Origin: an uncultured SAR86 cluster bacterium | GTDB lineage: Bacteria > Pseudomonadota > Gammaproteobacteria > Magnimaribacterales > D2472 | Assembly: GCA_902594515.1 (NCBI GenBank) | Contig: CACJML010000002.1 | Location: 64,911 to 128,910 of the forward strand | DNA: 64,000 bases | Reading direction: 5' to 3' | Part shown: positions 16,203-24,668 of the stretch, piece after piece | Layout: each line of letters begins with the position of its first letter | Position numbering within the stretch: position 1 is the first letter of the stretch | Notes under the pieces: generated by a model | What the model was told of the DNA's origin: nothing | The model's database searches: none | What the model saw: only the letters and a program-made list of their open reading frames with translations | Position numbers and translations under genes: made by a program

Positions 16203-17420
16203 CTAATTAAAGTCTTTTTTAGAAAAGTTATCCTTATTAATTGTATGAGTAATTTTTGGCATCGGATATTTTAGACCAGATGCGCAATTAAATAATACAA
16301 CTTGATCATTTTCATTAATCAAATTCATGGATAGAGCTTTCATATAGCCTGCTGCTGTTGCAGCACCCTCTGGACACATAAGTAACCCTGATTCATTTGA
16401 AATTGCATCCCTAAAATCAGTTATGGATTGTTCACTGACAGCAATCGCTGAACCCTCAGATTCACGAACTGCATCTAGGATGAGGAAGTCTCCTATTGCA
16501 GCTGGTACACGAATACCAGAAGCAATAGTGTTAGCATTCTTCCATAGCTCGGCATGACGTTGATTATTTTCAAATGCTTTTACTATGGGTGCACATGTCT
16601 CAGATTGAATAGCAAACATTTTTGGTAATTTGCAATTCAGCCAACCAAGTTTTTTTAATTCATGAAACGCCTTCCACATTCCTATTAGTCCAGTCCCACC
16701 ACCAGTAGGATAAAAAATAGCGTCGGGTAAGTTCTTATTAAATTGCTCAAATAATTCAAAACCCATAGTTTTTTTTCCTTCAATTCTATAGGGTTCTTTT
16801 AGTGTCGAAACATCAAACCATCCCATTTCATCTTTTAAGTCGTTAATAATTTTGCCGCATTCATTAATAAGGCCATTTACTACTATTGTTTTAGCTCCTT
16901 GAAGTGCTGCCTCATTGATGTTTATTTTTGGTGTATCATCAGGACATAAAACTATTGATTCGATATTAGCCTTTGAAGCATATGCTGCAAGCGCTGCGCC
17001 GGCATTTCCATTGGTCGGTATTGCCATCTTTTGAATACCAAATTCCTTTGCTTTGGCAACTGCTAAGGCCAATCCTCTAGCTTTGAAAGATCCTGTTGGT
17101 AATCTTCCCTCGTCTTTTACGAAAATTTTTGAATTCTTTGGGAACTTAGTTACGTTAATTTTTATTAGAGGAGTTATCAATTCTCCAAGGTCAATAATTG
17201 AGTTTGGTGAATTTATTGGAAGAAGTGGTAAATATTTCCAAAAGCCTGGGTAGTCAGTATGTCGGTTTACAAAATCATTATATGAATAGTCAGTTAATAT
17301 TTTTTTGAAGTCATATTTCACAAGAATAGGCTTACTATCTTCAGATAAATTATGAATTTTATCTTTTGTATATCTTTTCTTTGAGAAAGAGCATTCAAGA
17401 TGGCTCACATAATTGGACAT
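16203..17420 (-). CDS. thrC: Threonine synthase
   Basis: Converts O-phosphohomoserine to threonine with PLP. The PLP lysine lies in GSFKARG, the phosphate-binding loop is TGGGTGL, and TNGNAGAALAAYA is the substrate loop. I chose the ATG at 17420 because homologues begin with a YVSHLECS segment a few residues from the start; an upstream ATG at 17441 would add seven residues. Related PLP enzymes of the same fold (threonine dehydratase, cysteate synthase) are possible, but the N-terminal zinc-less YVSHLEC start favours threonine synthase. Flanked by two winged-helix regulators. Confidence 0.85.
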   Translation of the reverse strand: MSNYVSHLECSFSKKRYTKDKIHNLSEDSKPILVKYDFKKILTDYSYNDFVNRHTDYPGFWKYLPLLPINSPNSIIDLGELITPLIKINVTKFPKNSKIFVKDEGRLPTGSFKARGLALAVAKAKEFGIQKMAIPTNGNAGAALAAYASKANIESIVLCPDDTPKININEAALQGAKTIVVNGLINECGKIINDLKDEMGWFDVSTLKEPYRIEGKKTMGFELFEQFNKNLPDAIFYPTGGGTGLIGMWKAFHELKKLGWLNCKLPKMFAIQSETCAPIVKAFENNQRHAELWKNANTIASGIRVPAAIGDFLILDAVRESEGSAIAVSEQSITDFRDAISNESGLLMCPEGAATAAGYMKALSMNLINENDQVVLFNCASGLKYPMPKITHTINKDNFSKKDFN

Positions 17421-17507
17421 TAAAATTATTTTTACACACATCTTGCATATTTTTAATATTACTTTGTAATGTTTAAATATTTGGAGGAAATGAAAACATA
17501 ATTAAAT

Positions 17508-17516
17508 TGATATAAT
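17508..17516 (+). promoter_or_regulatory. Extended -10 promoter (TGATATAAT) of the MarR gene
   Basis: A TGn extension with perfect TATAAT ends six bases before the ATG at 17523. Transcription would begin at or next to the start codon, so the MarR mRNA is probably leaderless. Confidence 0.6.
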
Positions 17517-17522
17517 CTAACA

Positions 17523-18020
17523 ATGAAAAATAAACTAAATCTAATTGAAGATCTTATTCTCTCGGAGTTAAGAGTGTTCAATATGATGCAGTTTTTTAGA
17601 GGGTTCATCACTGATACGGAATCAAGACTTATTGTCTATGAAGTTTATTGTAGAGATAGAGATGATGCAGAGCCTATTAATGTTAAATGGGTTGAGAAAC
17701 AATTGGAGGTTTCATTTCCCACTGCATTTAAAATCATTGAGAAATTAATAAACGAAGGTTTTTTAAAGAAATCAAGAGGAGCGAAAGATAAGAGATCTTA
17801 TACACTTCACCCAACAAATGCTCTTAAAGAAGGTATCAAGACATATACAATGATGTGGTTAGAGAAAGCTATTGAGCTTGGTTTAATCCAAATGGCTGAT
17901 GAAGAAAGAAAAGAACTCTACAAACATGTAAAGATCAAAGCAGGTGCTGTTAAATTTGATGAGTTTACTCAGGAACTTCAATCAAAACTACATAATGATT
18001 TAATCAATCTAAATGACTGA
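17523..18020 (+). CDS. MarR-like winged-helix transcriptional regulator
   Basis: 165 residues. Central helix-turn-helix: VKWVEKQLEVSFPTAFKIIEKLINEGFL, with wing KKSRGAKDKRSYTLHPT; long terminal helices for dimerisation. This is the MarR-type arrangement. The gene diverges from thrC with about 100 bases between starts, so it may regulate thrC, itself or both. Its stop is one base from the 3' end of the convergent tRNA-Ser. Confidence 0.82.
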   Translation: MKNKLNLIEDLILSELRVFNMMQFFRGFITDTESRLIVYEVYCRDRDDAEPINVKWVEKQLEVSFPTAFKIIEKLINEGFLKKSRGAKDKRSYTLHPTNALKEGIKTYTMMWLEKAIELGLIQMADEERKELYKHVKIKAGAVKFDEFTQELQSKLHNDLINLND

Positions 18021-18021
18021 T

Positions 18022-18111
18022 TGGCGGAGAGACGGGGATTCGAACCCCGGATACGGTTGCCCGTATACTGCCTTTCCAAGGCAGCGCATTCGACCACTCT
18101 GCCATCTCTCC
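18022..18111 (-). tRNA. tRNA-Ser (anticodon GGA)
   Basis: A 90-base class II tRNA with encoded CCA. Acceptor GGAGAGA pairs with TCTCTCC. The anticodon arm is CTGCC-TTGGAAA-GGCAG with anticodon GGA. The long variable arm TACGGGCAACCGTA and T loop GTTCGAATC are present. It is intact and is the ancestral downstream neighbour of pgl; a truncated copy of its 5' half lies at 21595-21635. Confidence 0.97.
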
Positions 18112-18243
18112 TTTTATTCGACTAATAAAATATCTAGATTATCTGCCTTTTCTGTAAGAGCATCGATCGGTAGCGAGGTGGCATTATCTCTTTTTGTCTT
18201 GAGCAAATCTACTTTTTATTGACCGCTAATGAGTAAAACAATT
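18071..18243. repeat. Left direct repeat flanking the R-M island (tRNA-Ser 5' half + pgl 3' end)
   Basis: Aligns without gaps to 21595-21767. By eye about 83% of positions match over 173 bases, including the two-base spacer between the pgl stop codon and the tRNA start. Similarity stops in the tRNA anticodon stem on one side and inside the pgl coding sequence on the other. Confidence 0.85.
18114..18243 (-). pseudogene. Truncated 3' fragment of pgl
   Basis: Reads as the last 42 codons of 6-phosphogluconolactonase (VLLISGQ ... DALTEKADNLDILLVE), ending two bases before tRNA-Ser. The codon for the Glu after SGQ is a TAA stop, and about ten residues differ from the intact copy. No upstream pgl sequence remains; similarity ends where the R-M island begins. 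A relic, not a gene. Confidence 0.85.
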
Positions 18244-18321
18244 ATTGTTTAAGGTATTTAGAAAATCAAAAATATTAAATCTGGTTGAATATCCAACATA
18301 CTGGAATACTATAAGGCCATA

Positions 18322-19461
18322 TTAATTTATAGATTTTTCGAAACCATTTATTTGTCTATGTTTTTTTAAATAATCTTTTCTTTTATCATTTAGAAAAGCC
18401 TTATTTAGACTTTGAGTTATAAATACTTTTCTCCACTCATCTGGCACATTGTCACTTATAAGAACTTTACCATTATCATCAAAGCTTATTTTTCCAGAAT
18501 CAAAATAATAATCAGCATTTTCTCCTAGAAGAAGACCATTATCTACATCATACTCTGCTTCGTCATCACATTTATTATATGCCCAGATATGGCTAGCTAT
18601 AATCTTTGCTTTTGACATTGGGAGATTACTTAACATACATTTACATCTTGAATTATTTTCTGCAAGACCTAGTACTTTGTTTGACTCAATAATTAACATG
18701 TCTCTATATATCTGTTGTTCTGTTTGTGATCTAGGGGGTTTATTTTTTGACTTTGATATTATTTGAATCTCATCATCATCATCACGAAAATGTAATACGT
18801 TATCAATAAATACTATATATTGATCTAAGCATTTCAACATGCTTCTAAAATGGGAAACCTGATTGTACTTTCTATTGATAGCGCCTATTTTTCTAACAAA
18901 ATCCTTTCTTTCTTTTAGCTGATCTATAGACAAAAAATCATTATATTTCTCCGGATTTGTGAACATAATAGCCAAAAGTTCTTCATTATTAAGCTTCTTA
19001 TTATTTTGCAGTGTTCTCAATAAAAATTTAACTCTATTTCCTTCATAACTGTCTTTATTTTTAACTGAGGCATTGAACTGATTATTTTCAAGGAAAATCT
19101 TTGCTTGATATGTATTCCTCTCAAATTCAGAACTAGAATCAAGATATAACCTTGTGAGAGGGTGATATGTTTTTAGTTGAGGATTTACGAACCCGTTTTT
19201 AATCCATGTATTTATTTCTTTTCTTGCATTTGGAGGTCCATTTTTTTTGTCCCAGTTATTAAGCTTTATTATTTTTCCTTGCAACTTTTCATAGCTTGAA
19301 GGGTTTTTGTTATCATTTTGGACGTATGCATCTCTCTCATCGATTGCATCAATAATTAACAAAAGCGATTTTAAAAACTTCGGATTTTTAAAGTTTGTTT
19401 TAGCAGCAGTATATTTCCAATATTCCTCATATTTTTGATTTATTCTATTTTTATAATTCAT
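18322..19461 (-). CDS. HNH restriction endonuclease (putative)
   Basis: 379 residues. The C-terminal quarter is an HNH domain: a CKCMLSNLP start near residue 273, SHIWAYNKC with His291, DNGLLLG with Asn308 and ADYYFDSG with Asp317, then KISFDDNGKVLIS. This SHI...NGLLL...FD.G.ISF pattern is the form found in HNH restriction enzymes. The N-terminal 270 residues are helical and unfamiliar, probably the target-recognition part. The start overlaps the m6A methyltransferase stop by four bases, so it is the third gene of the operon. Cleavage of unmodified DNA is inferred from context. Confidence 0.82.
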   Translation of the reverse strand: MNYKNRINQKYEEYWKYTAAKTNFKNPKFLKSLLLIIDAIDERDAYVQNDNKNPSSYEKLQGKIIKLNNWDKKNGPPNARKEINTWIKNGFVNPQLKTYHPLTRLYLDSSSEFERNTYQAKIFLENNQFNASVKNKDSYEGNRVKFLLRTLQNNKKLNNEELLAIMFTNPEKYNDFLSIDQLKERKDFVRKIGAINRKYNQVSHFRSMLKCLDQYIVFIDNVLHFRDDDDEIQIISKSKNKPPRSQTEQQIYRDMLIIESNKVLGLAENNSRCKCMLSNLPMSKAKIIASHIWAYNKCDDEAEYDVDNGLLLGENADYYFDSGKISFDDNGKVLISDNVPDEWRKVFITQSLNKAFLNDKRKDYLKKHRQINGFEKSIN

Positions 19462-20468
19462 CTTGAGGCTTTAAATAAATATTCTTTGTTTGTCTTTTTA
19501 TTCTCCTTTCCAGTAATTTGATAGTTGTGCTTTTTTTCTAAAAGCTCAACGCGTTTAAAATACTTTTTAAGTAGATTAAGCATAATGTCTTTTTTAGGGG
19601 AAGATTTACTATTAAAGCTTAATAATAGATGTTTAAAATTACCTGAACGAGAAAATAAATAATCAAAATCATCAATTACTTTACTTCTGTCAGTAAAATT
19701 ATTAGGAAATGGTTTTATTTTTTTTTGAGCAACAAATTCATCTAAAAAACCATAAAAGCCAAAATAATCATTCATAGTTCCCGGATATGGCGGATCCAAG
19801 TAAATAATATCAGCATCTACCTTATCTATTACATCAAATATATTCTTGTTCATTGCTTTATTTTTTTTATTATTATCAAAAATGGCATTGTTATAGGCAT
19901 CAACTTCATCTAAAAAGTGGCATTTAAAGCTTTGATTATGGTATGACCTTTTTCTTTTATATTTCTCATAACTAAAATTTTCATCTCTTAGCTGTACGAC
20001 TTTTTTCCATAAAATATTGAACCTAGAGTAAGGCCTTTTTCTTATCATTGCTCTTCTCATCAATGAAATTGCTAGACTCTTCTTGTATGAATTTTTTATA
20101 TTTTTATTTATGTTTAGCCAATACTGATCAAGCTCCATACATTCTTCTGGATAAAAATAAACTTCTGAGTAATTTCTATAAATAAAACCTTTTTTTGGCT
20201 CTCCTTCAAATATCTTAAGAAGATCATTTTTGTTAAGTTTAAATTTATTATTCTGTATTAAAGCCTTTGCAAGATGATAATTTATTTCTAAGACATCATT
20301 AGAAATTACTTTATAACCAAGCTGCTTTGCCCTGAAAGATATTGAGCAGCCCCCAGAAAAAGCATCAAAGATAGAAAATGTTTTTTTTGGAAAATTTGAA
20401 GTTATCCATTCATTAACTTTTTCTTTGTTTCCAATAAAATTTACTTTTGGGAACTTAGCTTGCATCAT
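19458..20468 (-). CDS. D12-class DNA adenine-N6 methyltransferase
   Basis: 336 residues. Motif I is FDAFSGGCSISF (around 34-45), preceded by the NFIGNKEK block seen in Dam-like enzymes. The catalytic motif IV is YLDPPYPGTM (DPPY at 225-228), which marks an N6-adenine methyltransferase of the alpha/D12 class. The segment between them is the recognition domain. The start lies 14 bases inside the end of the m5C methyltransferase. Probably protects one strand of the site cut by the HNH nuclease. Confidence 0.92.
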   Translation of the reverse strand: MMQAKFPKVNFIGNKEKVNEWITSNFPKKTFSIFDAFSGGCSISFRAKQLGYKVISNDVLEINYHLAKALIQNNKFKLNKNDLLKIFEGEPKKGFIYRNYSEVYFYPEECMELDQYWLNINKNIKNSYKKSLAISLMRRAMIRKRPYSRFNILWKKVVQLRDENFSYEKYKRKRSYHNQSFKCHFLDEVDAYNNAIFDNNKKNKAMNKNIFDVIDKVDADIIYLDPPYPGTMNDYFGFYGFLDEFVAQKKIKPFPNNFTDRSKVIDDFDYLFSRSGNFKHLLLSFNSKSSPKKDIMLNLLKKYFKRVELLEKKHNYQITGKENKKTNKEYLFKASR

Positions 20469-21450
20469 TATTCATCTCTATAATGCATTCAGCAATTTTT
20501 TCTGCTAGTAATGGTGGAACTGCATTACCAATTTGTTGCTGTTGAGATATTTTAGATCCTTTAAAAATAAAGTTATCAGGAAAAGTCTGAATTCTTGCAA
20601 GTTCTCTTACTGTTAACGCCCTATTTTGATTGTAATGAAATACTTTTCTCATATCTCCAGTTATACAAATACTAGGTTTTGATGATGCATAGCGGATATA
20701 TTTTCTGACATCCCCAGACTTAGGTCTAATTTTGATAGGAATAAAACTTCTATCTCCTCCATCAGGAATGAAGCTCATTTTTTTGAGCATTTGCTCGGTG
20801 TGTTTCATGGACTCATGATTAATGATGTTAGATCTCATTCCGTTATCGAGCCTTGGTAAATCATCTATAGCTTCTTGAACAGATTTTTCCTTGTTAGCAC
20901 TTTTATATGGAAAAATTATTTCCTTATTTTTTTTACTACCAATAAAAAAAACTCTTCTTCTTTTTTGAGGAATTCTAAAATCGACTGCATTTAATACTTT
21001 GCAAGCGACATTAAATCCAATCTTCTCAAGAGATTTTATAATCTCATTACGAAATCTTTTATTTGAATAGAGTCTTTCAACATTTTCCATAACCACATAA
21101 GTAGGATCTATTATTTTGGTAACTCTTATAAACTCTTTGAAAAGATAGTTTCTTTCATCATCGATAAATTTTCTTCCAATGTTTCCGGCAATACTAAAAC
21201 CTTGGCATGGAGGGCCACCAGCGACAATATCTATTGAATCATTTCCAATAAATTGTAATATTTTTTCTTTTTTTAATTTTTTAATATCTTGAACAACTAG
21301 ATTATGTTTTGGAAAATTTTCTAGATACGTCTGAGCAGAACTTTTATCAAAATCAACAGAAAAAATGTTTTGAAATCCTTTATTTTGAAATCCTAGTGTA
21401 AGTCCTCCAGCTCCGCTAAAAAGGTCTACAAAGTTAATATTTTTATTCAT
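20455..21450 (-). CDS. DNA cytosine-C5 methyltransferase
   Basis: 331 residues, first gene of the R-M operon. Motif I FSGAGG (11-16), catalytic motif IV GGPPCQGFS with Cys82, motif VI MENVE (121-125), motif VIII PQKRRRVFF (161-169) and motif X QQQQIGNAVPP are all present in order. It is therefore a complete Dcm-type enzyme. The target-recognition domain between VIII and X is only about 100 residues, typical for a single specificity. Pairing with an m6A enzyme suggests an asymmetric target modified differently on each strand. Confidence 0.95.
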   Translation of the reverse strand: MNKNINFVDLFSGAGGLTLGFQNKGFQNIFSVDFDKSSAQTYLENFPKHNLVVQDIKKLKKEKILQFIGNDSIDIVAGGPPCQGFSIAGNIGRKFIDDERNYLFKEFIRVTKIIDPTYVVMENVERLYSNKRFRNEIIKSLEKIGFNVACKVLNAVDFRIPQKRRRVFFIGSKKNKEIIFPYKSANKEKSVQEAIDDLPRLDNGMRSNIINHESMKHTEQMLKKMSFIPDGGDRSFIPIKIRPKSGDVRKYIRYASSKPSICITGDMRKVFHYNQNRALTVRELARIQTFPDNFIFKGSKISQQQQIGNAVPPLLAEKIAECIIEMNNDAS

Positions 21451-21594
21451 TAAAATGATTCTAACGTAAATTGAATTAATTTAATCTCATTTGTTACCAT
21501 CCTAATTGCTTTAGGTTCAGCAAGGGTCTATAAGTTGGTTCCTGCACTGGCTAGGTAATAATTGTCTCCTAATTGAGTAGATGTTCTAGCAGTT

Positions 21595-21635
21595 GCTTTC
21601 CAGAGCAGCGCATTCAATAACTCCGCCATCTCTCC
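21595..21635 (-). pseudogene. Truncated tRNA-Ser relic (5' half only)
   Basis: 41 bases matching the 5' acceptor strand, D arm and anticodon region of tRNA-Ser(GGA) with about seven mismatches. Sequence beyond the anticodon stem is unrelated, so no tRNA can form. It sits two bases after the intact pgl stop codon, marking the pre-insertion junction. Confidence 0.8.
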
Positions 21636-21767
21636 TTTTATTCTACTAATAGAATCTCTAGGTTATCTGCATTTTCTATGAGAGCATCAATCGGTAGTAA
21701 GGAGGTATTATGTCTCCTTGTCTTCAGTAAATCTACTTTTTCTTGACCGGTAATTAATAAAACCATT
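21595..21767. repeat. Right direct repeat flanking the R-M island
   Basis: Counterpart of 18071-18243 in the same orientation. It contains the tRNA-Ser relic and the 3' end of the intact pgl gene. Confidence 0.85.
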
Positions 21768-22276
21768 TTCCTAGATTTCAAAATTTCATTAAGTGATAAG
21801 GTTATTCTTGGAACTTCTGGATATCCGGAATCTACTCTGATAATCGGATCAGTGGAATTAATTGCCTCATCAAGATTAGACATATATGGAAAAATAGACG
21901 CAAAATGTCCGTCTGTTCCCATTCCTAGAATGGCAAGATCATGTGATGCAATTTCATTTAGTTTTGAAGGTAAAGATAAATCGTGCAAGCTTAAAATTTG
22001 ATCTTGATTATAAGTATTGAGGTATTTTCTTATCATTCCTTCATTAGAAAGCGGATCAACAGTTGGCACCCTCCTCTCATCAGAGGGTATAAAAGTACAC
22101 AACTTACTTTGCTGCGGAAGAGATCCAAAGGATGAATAAATTTCTTTAGGCGTACTGCCTCCAGATAATAAGATACTTGCTTTAGGATTATCATTAATTG
22201 TTTGTAGTAATAAATCTAAAACAAACTGATTTAATGACTCAATAGAATTAAAGTTTTTGCTATTGGAAAGTGTCAT
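21638..22276 (-). CDS. pgl: 6-phosphogluconolactonase
   Basis: About 212 residues from the ATG at 22276; a TTG at 22306 would add ten unsupported residues. Hydrolyses 6-phosphogluconolactone in the oxidative pentose phosphate or Entner-Doudoroff entry. Family motifs: ILLSGGSTPKEIY near residue 35, SDERRVP...SNEGMIRKYL, and LGMGTDGHFASIFP, which carries the conserved active-site region. It is the last gene of a long minus-strand run and overlaps queF by 17 bases. Its 3' end is duplicated beyond the R-M island. Confidence 0.93.
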   Translation of the reverse strand: MTLSNSKNFNSIESLNQFVLDLLLQTINDNPKASILLSGGSTPKEIYSSFGSLPQQSKLCTFIPSDERRVPTVDPLSNEGMIRKYLNTYNQDQILSLHDLSLPSKLNEIASHDLAILGMGTDGHFASIFPYMSNLDEAINSTDPIIRVDSGYPEVPRITLSLNEILKSRKMVLLITGQEKVDLLKTRRHNTSLLPIDALIENADNLEILLVE

Positions 22277-22979
22277 GAATATTCTTTTTAGGATATTTCT
22301 TTGCAAGGGATCGAATTGGATTGATATCTATTCCACCTCTTCTCATAAATCTTCCAATTACAGTTAGTGATTTAAGATTAAAGGACAAGCTGAGATGCGA
22401 ACATATATCTTCAATGCAACGCTCATGAAATTCGCCTTTAGTTCTATATGTCAACAAGTGATCGATAATCTCCTTACTTGGAGTTACTTCACTTTTGTGT
22501 TGAATGTAGATTGTTGCAAAATCTGGTTGAAAGGTCACCGGGCATAAGGATCTAAAGCCCTTGAATCTAAGTAAGTTACCATTATTTTTTTGCTCTTTAA
22601 CATAACGCAAACTCTTTGGTTTAACAGAGTAGTTTTTTCTAACCATTACCTTAACAATAACATTTGATTTAGTGATATTTGACAAGTCTTTTTTAATCTT
22701 AGCAATAATAATATTTTGTGTTGATCTAAAGTCGCTGTACGAATTTAAGTACAACTTCAGTGATTTTGACTCAACAGTTTTTTCTGAACTTGCTGGTATT
22801 CTGATTTCTAATGGCAATAACATGGGTTGATAGCTTTTTGATAAGAAATTAAATTCATATGCGTTCCAGATATCCTCTCCAAACATTTCTTTTGAGGGCT
22901 CTCTATTGATTGCATCAAGTATGTTCTCGCTGGGAGATTTAAAGGTTGTATTTTTTTTACCTAAGAATTTAGGTTTCAC
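22260..22979 (-). CDS. queF: NADPH-dependent 7-cyano-7-deazaguanine reductase QueF
   Basis: 239 residues, long (unimodular-repeat) QueF type. Reduces preQ0 to preQ1 in queuosine synthesis. Motifs: substrate-binding ESKSLKLYLNSY, the catalytic-Cys region RSLCPVTFQPDFATIYI, the conserved FHE, and RRGGIDINPIRS at the C-terminus. The canonical CPVTGQPDW form is here CPVTFQPDF, a mild divergence. Overlaps the ABC permease by four bases. Confidence 0.95.
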   Translation of the reverse strand: MKPKFLGKKNTTFKSPSENILDAINREPSKEMFGEDIWNAYEFNFLSKSYQPMLLPLEIRIPASSEKTVESKSLKLYLNSYSDFRSTQNIIIAKIKKDLSNITKSNVIVKVMVRKNYSVKPKSLRYVKEQKNNGNLLRFKGFRSLCPVTFQPDFATIYIQHKSEVTPSKEIIDHLLTYRTKGEFHERCIEDICSHLSLSFNLKSLTVIGRFMRRGGIDINPIRSLAKKYPKKNIHDTFQ

Positions 22980-23755
22980 TGTCTTATACCCGTGCCCTTC
23001 TTAAGAAGGTGAAGTGCGAAAGCACCAAAAAGGATAATAAAAAATACCTGCATGATAAGAGAAAATGAAACCGAAATATCACTCACACCTAGCATGCCCT
23101 GTCTGAAAGTATTTACAACATAAAGCATTGGATTTGCTAGAGAAACCTTTTGCCAAAATTCTGGCAAAATTGTAATCGAATAAAAAACCCCACCTAAATA
23201 AATTAGAGGTGTTAATACAAAGGTTGGAACCACCGAGATATCATCAAAAGTATCAGCATAAATTGCATTCAAGAATCCCATTAATGAAAATAATATTGCC
23301 GTGAGAATAAGCACCGAGATAGTTAGTAAAGGATCTACGATGGTGAAGTCCGGATAGAAAAATAAGCTAACTAAAAATACTATGATGCCAACCATCACCC
23401 CCCTTGCAACGCCCCCAATTATAAAACCAGTTAGAATTACAATGTTTGGCATAGGCGAGATCATTAGTTCCTCAATGGATCTTTGAAATTTAACTCCAAA
23501 AAAAGAAGATACAACATTGGCATAGGAGCTTGTTATAACTGATAACATCACTAAGCCAGGGATCATAAACTGAATATAATCAAGGCCATTCATCTCTCCA
23601 ATTCTAGGGCCAATTAAGGATCCAAAAATTACAAAATAAAGCGACATTGTGACCGCTGGAGGAACTAGGGTCTGGACCCAAATTCTTAAAAATCTTCTTA
23701 CCTCTCTTACTGTAAGCGTGATCAAGGAATTTAATATCTCTTTATTTCTAGTCAT
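22976..23755 (-). CDS. ABC-2 type transporter permease (YadH-like)
   Basis: 259 residues with six membrane segments. FGVKFQRSIEELMISPM and the PLIYLGGVFYSITILP block are conserved in the ABC-2 (NodJ/YadH) permease family. It pairs with the ATPase gene directly upstream, overlapping by eight bases. Exported substrate unknown. Confidence 0.9.
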   Translation of the reverse strand: MTRNKEILNSLITLTVREVRRFLRIWVQTLVPPAVTMSLYFVIFGSLIGPRIGEMNGLDYIQFMIPGLVMLSVITSSYANVVSSFFGVKFQRSIEELMISPMPNIVILTGFIIGGVARGVMVGIIVFLVSLFFYPDFTIVDPLLTISVLILTAILFSLMGFLNAIYADTFDDISVVPTFVLTPLIYLGGVFYSITILPEFWQKVSLANPMLYVVNTFRQGMLGVSDISVSFSLIMQVFFIILFGAFALHLLKKGTGIRQ

Positions 23756-24668
23756 TTGATTTAACTATTTCCATAAATAATTCTTCCAATCTATTGGACT
23801 CATTGCGCATTGACTTAACCGAAATTCCTATTTTTGATAATTCTGCAAAAAATTGATTTATTGACTTATCTTTTTCAATTGCAACAACTAAAGTACTCGG
23901 ATCTGAAAGTGTCATTGTGTATCCCGATATACTTGGTAAATTATTCAGAGGTTGGTTTAAATCAAGGACAAAACTCTGAACATCAAGTTTTGAAAGAAGC
24001 TCTTTCATGGATGTATTTTCTACGATTTTTCCCTTGTCAATAATTGCTATGTTTTTGCATAATTGTTCAGCTTCTTCAAGGTAGTGAGTGGTAAGGATAA
24101 TTGTTGTGCCTTGATTGTTTATTTCAGAGATAAAATCCCACATCCCTCTTCTTAACTCAATATCTACACCAGCAGTAGGCTCATCCAAAATTAACAATTC
24201 AGGATCATGAATTAATGCCTTAGCAATCATAAGTCTTCTTTTGAGGCCGCCTGATAGATTCCTTGCTTGTTCAGACCTCTTTTCCCAGAGACCTAGTCTC
24301 TTTAGTGTTGTTTCAGTTTTTGGTTTCGCCTGTGATGCAGAGATTCCATAATATCCTGCTTGGGTAATCACAATATCTTCAACTTTTTCAAAAGGTGAGA
24401 AATTGATTTCTTGAGCAACTACACCTAGCTTTCTTTTTGCTTCATTAAAATCCTCATCGATATCAATATCAAAAATTTTTACACTTCCAGATGTCTTGGT
24501 TACAAGGGAAGAAATAATTCCTATTGTTGATGATTTGCCTGCTCCATTTGGACCAAGCAAGGCAAAAAAATCACCCTTTTTTACTTCAAGATCTATCCCA
24601 TCTAGTGCTTTAACACCTGATGCATATTTCTTTTCTAAAGATGAAATTTTTAATGCGAGATCAGACAT
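23748..24668 (-). CDS. ABC transporter ATP-binding protein (YadG-like)
   Basis: 306 residues. Walker [10 protein letters not shown] near residue 38, signature [15 protein letters not shown], Walker [13 protein letters not shown] and the switch His in [10 protein letters not shown]. The C-terminal 80 residues are a regulatory extension seen in multidrug and O-antigen-type ABC-2 ATPases. Works with the adjacent permease. Confidence 0.93.
   Translation of the reverse strand: MSDLALKISSLEKKYASGVKALDGIDLEVKKGDFFALLGPNGAGKSSTIGIISSLVTKTSGSVKIFDIDIDEDFNEAKRKLGVVAQEINFSPFEKVEDIVITQAGYYGISASQAKPKTETTLKRLGLWEKRSEQARNLSGGLKRRLMIAKALIHDPELLILDEPTAGVDIELRRGMWDFISEINNQGTTIILTTHYLEEAEQLCKNIAIIDKGKIVENTSMKELLSKLDVQSFVLDLNQPLNNLPSISGYTMTLSDPSTLVVAIEKDKSINQFFAELSKIGISVKSMRNESNRLEELFMEIVKSND

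Larger units (their letters stand above)
18244..21594. mobile_element. Restriction-modification genomic island at the tRNA-Ser/pgl junction
   Basis: About 3.35 kb between the two copies of the pgl/tRNA-Ser junction. It holds three overlapping minus-strand genes (m5C methyltransferase, m6A methyltransferase, HNH endonuclease) and short non-coding margins. No integrase, transposase or inverted terminal repeats are visible. The broken tRNA copy on the right and broken pgl copy on the left show that the segment was inserted into an ancestral pgl-tRNA-Ser arrangement. Confidence 0.8.

Noticed and set aside
18244-21594. Integrase or transposase genes in the R-M island
   Set aside because: None of the reading frames carry recombinase motifs, and no terminal inverted repeats are visible.
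21528-21629. A 33-residue reading frame starting inside the tRNA-Ser relic (MAELLNALLW..., ending SAGTNL)
   Set aside because: The start codon is formed by tRNA sequence and the ribosome-site-like GGAG is only two bases away. No family resemblance. Reading on past the TAG stays open to near the m5C methyltransferase start, so it may be decayed coding sequence, but I cannot support a gene.
22276-22306. TTG start for pgl at 22306
   Set aside because: Adds ten residues without family similarity and lengthens the overlap with queF; the ATG at 22276 fits the usual pgl start.
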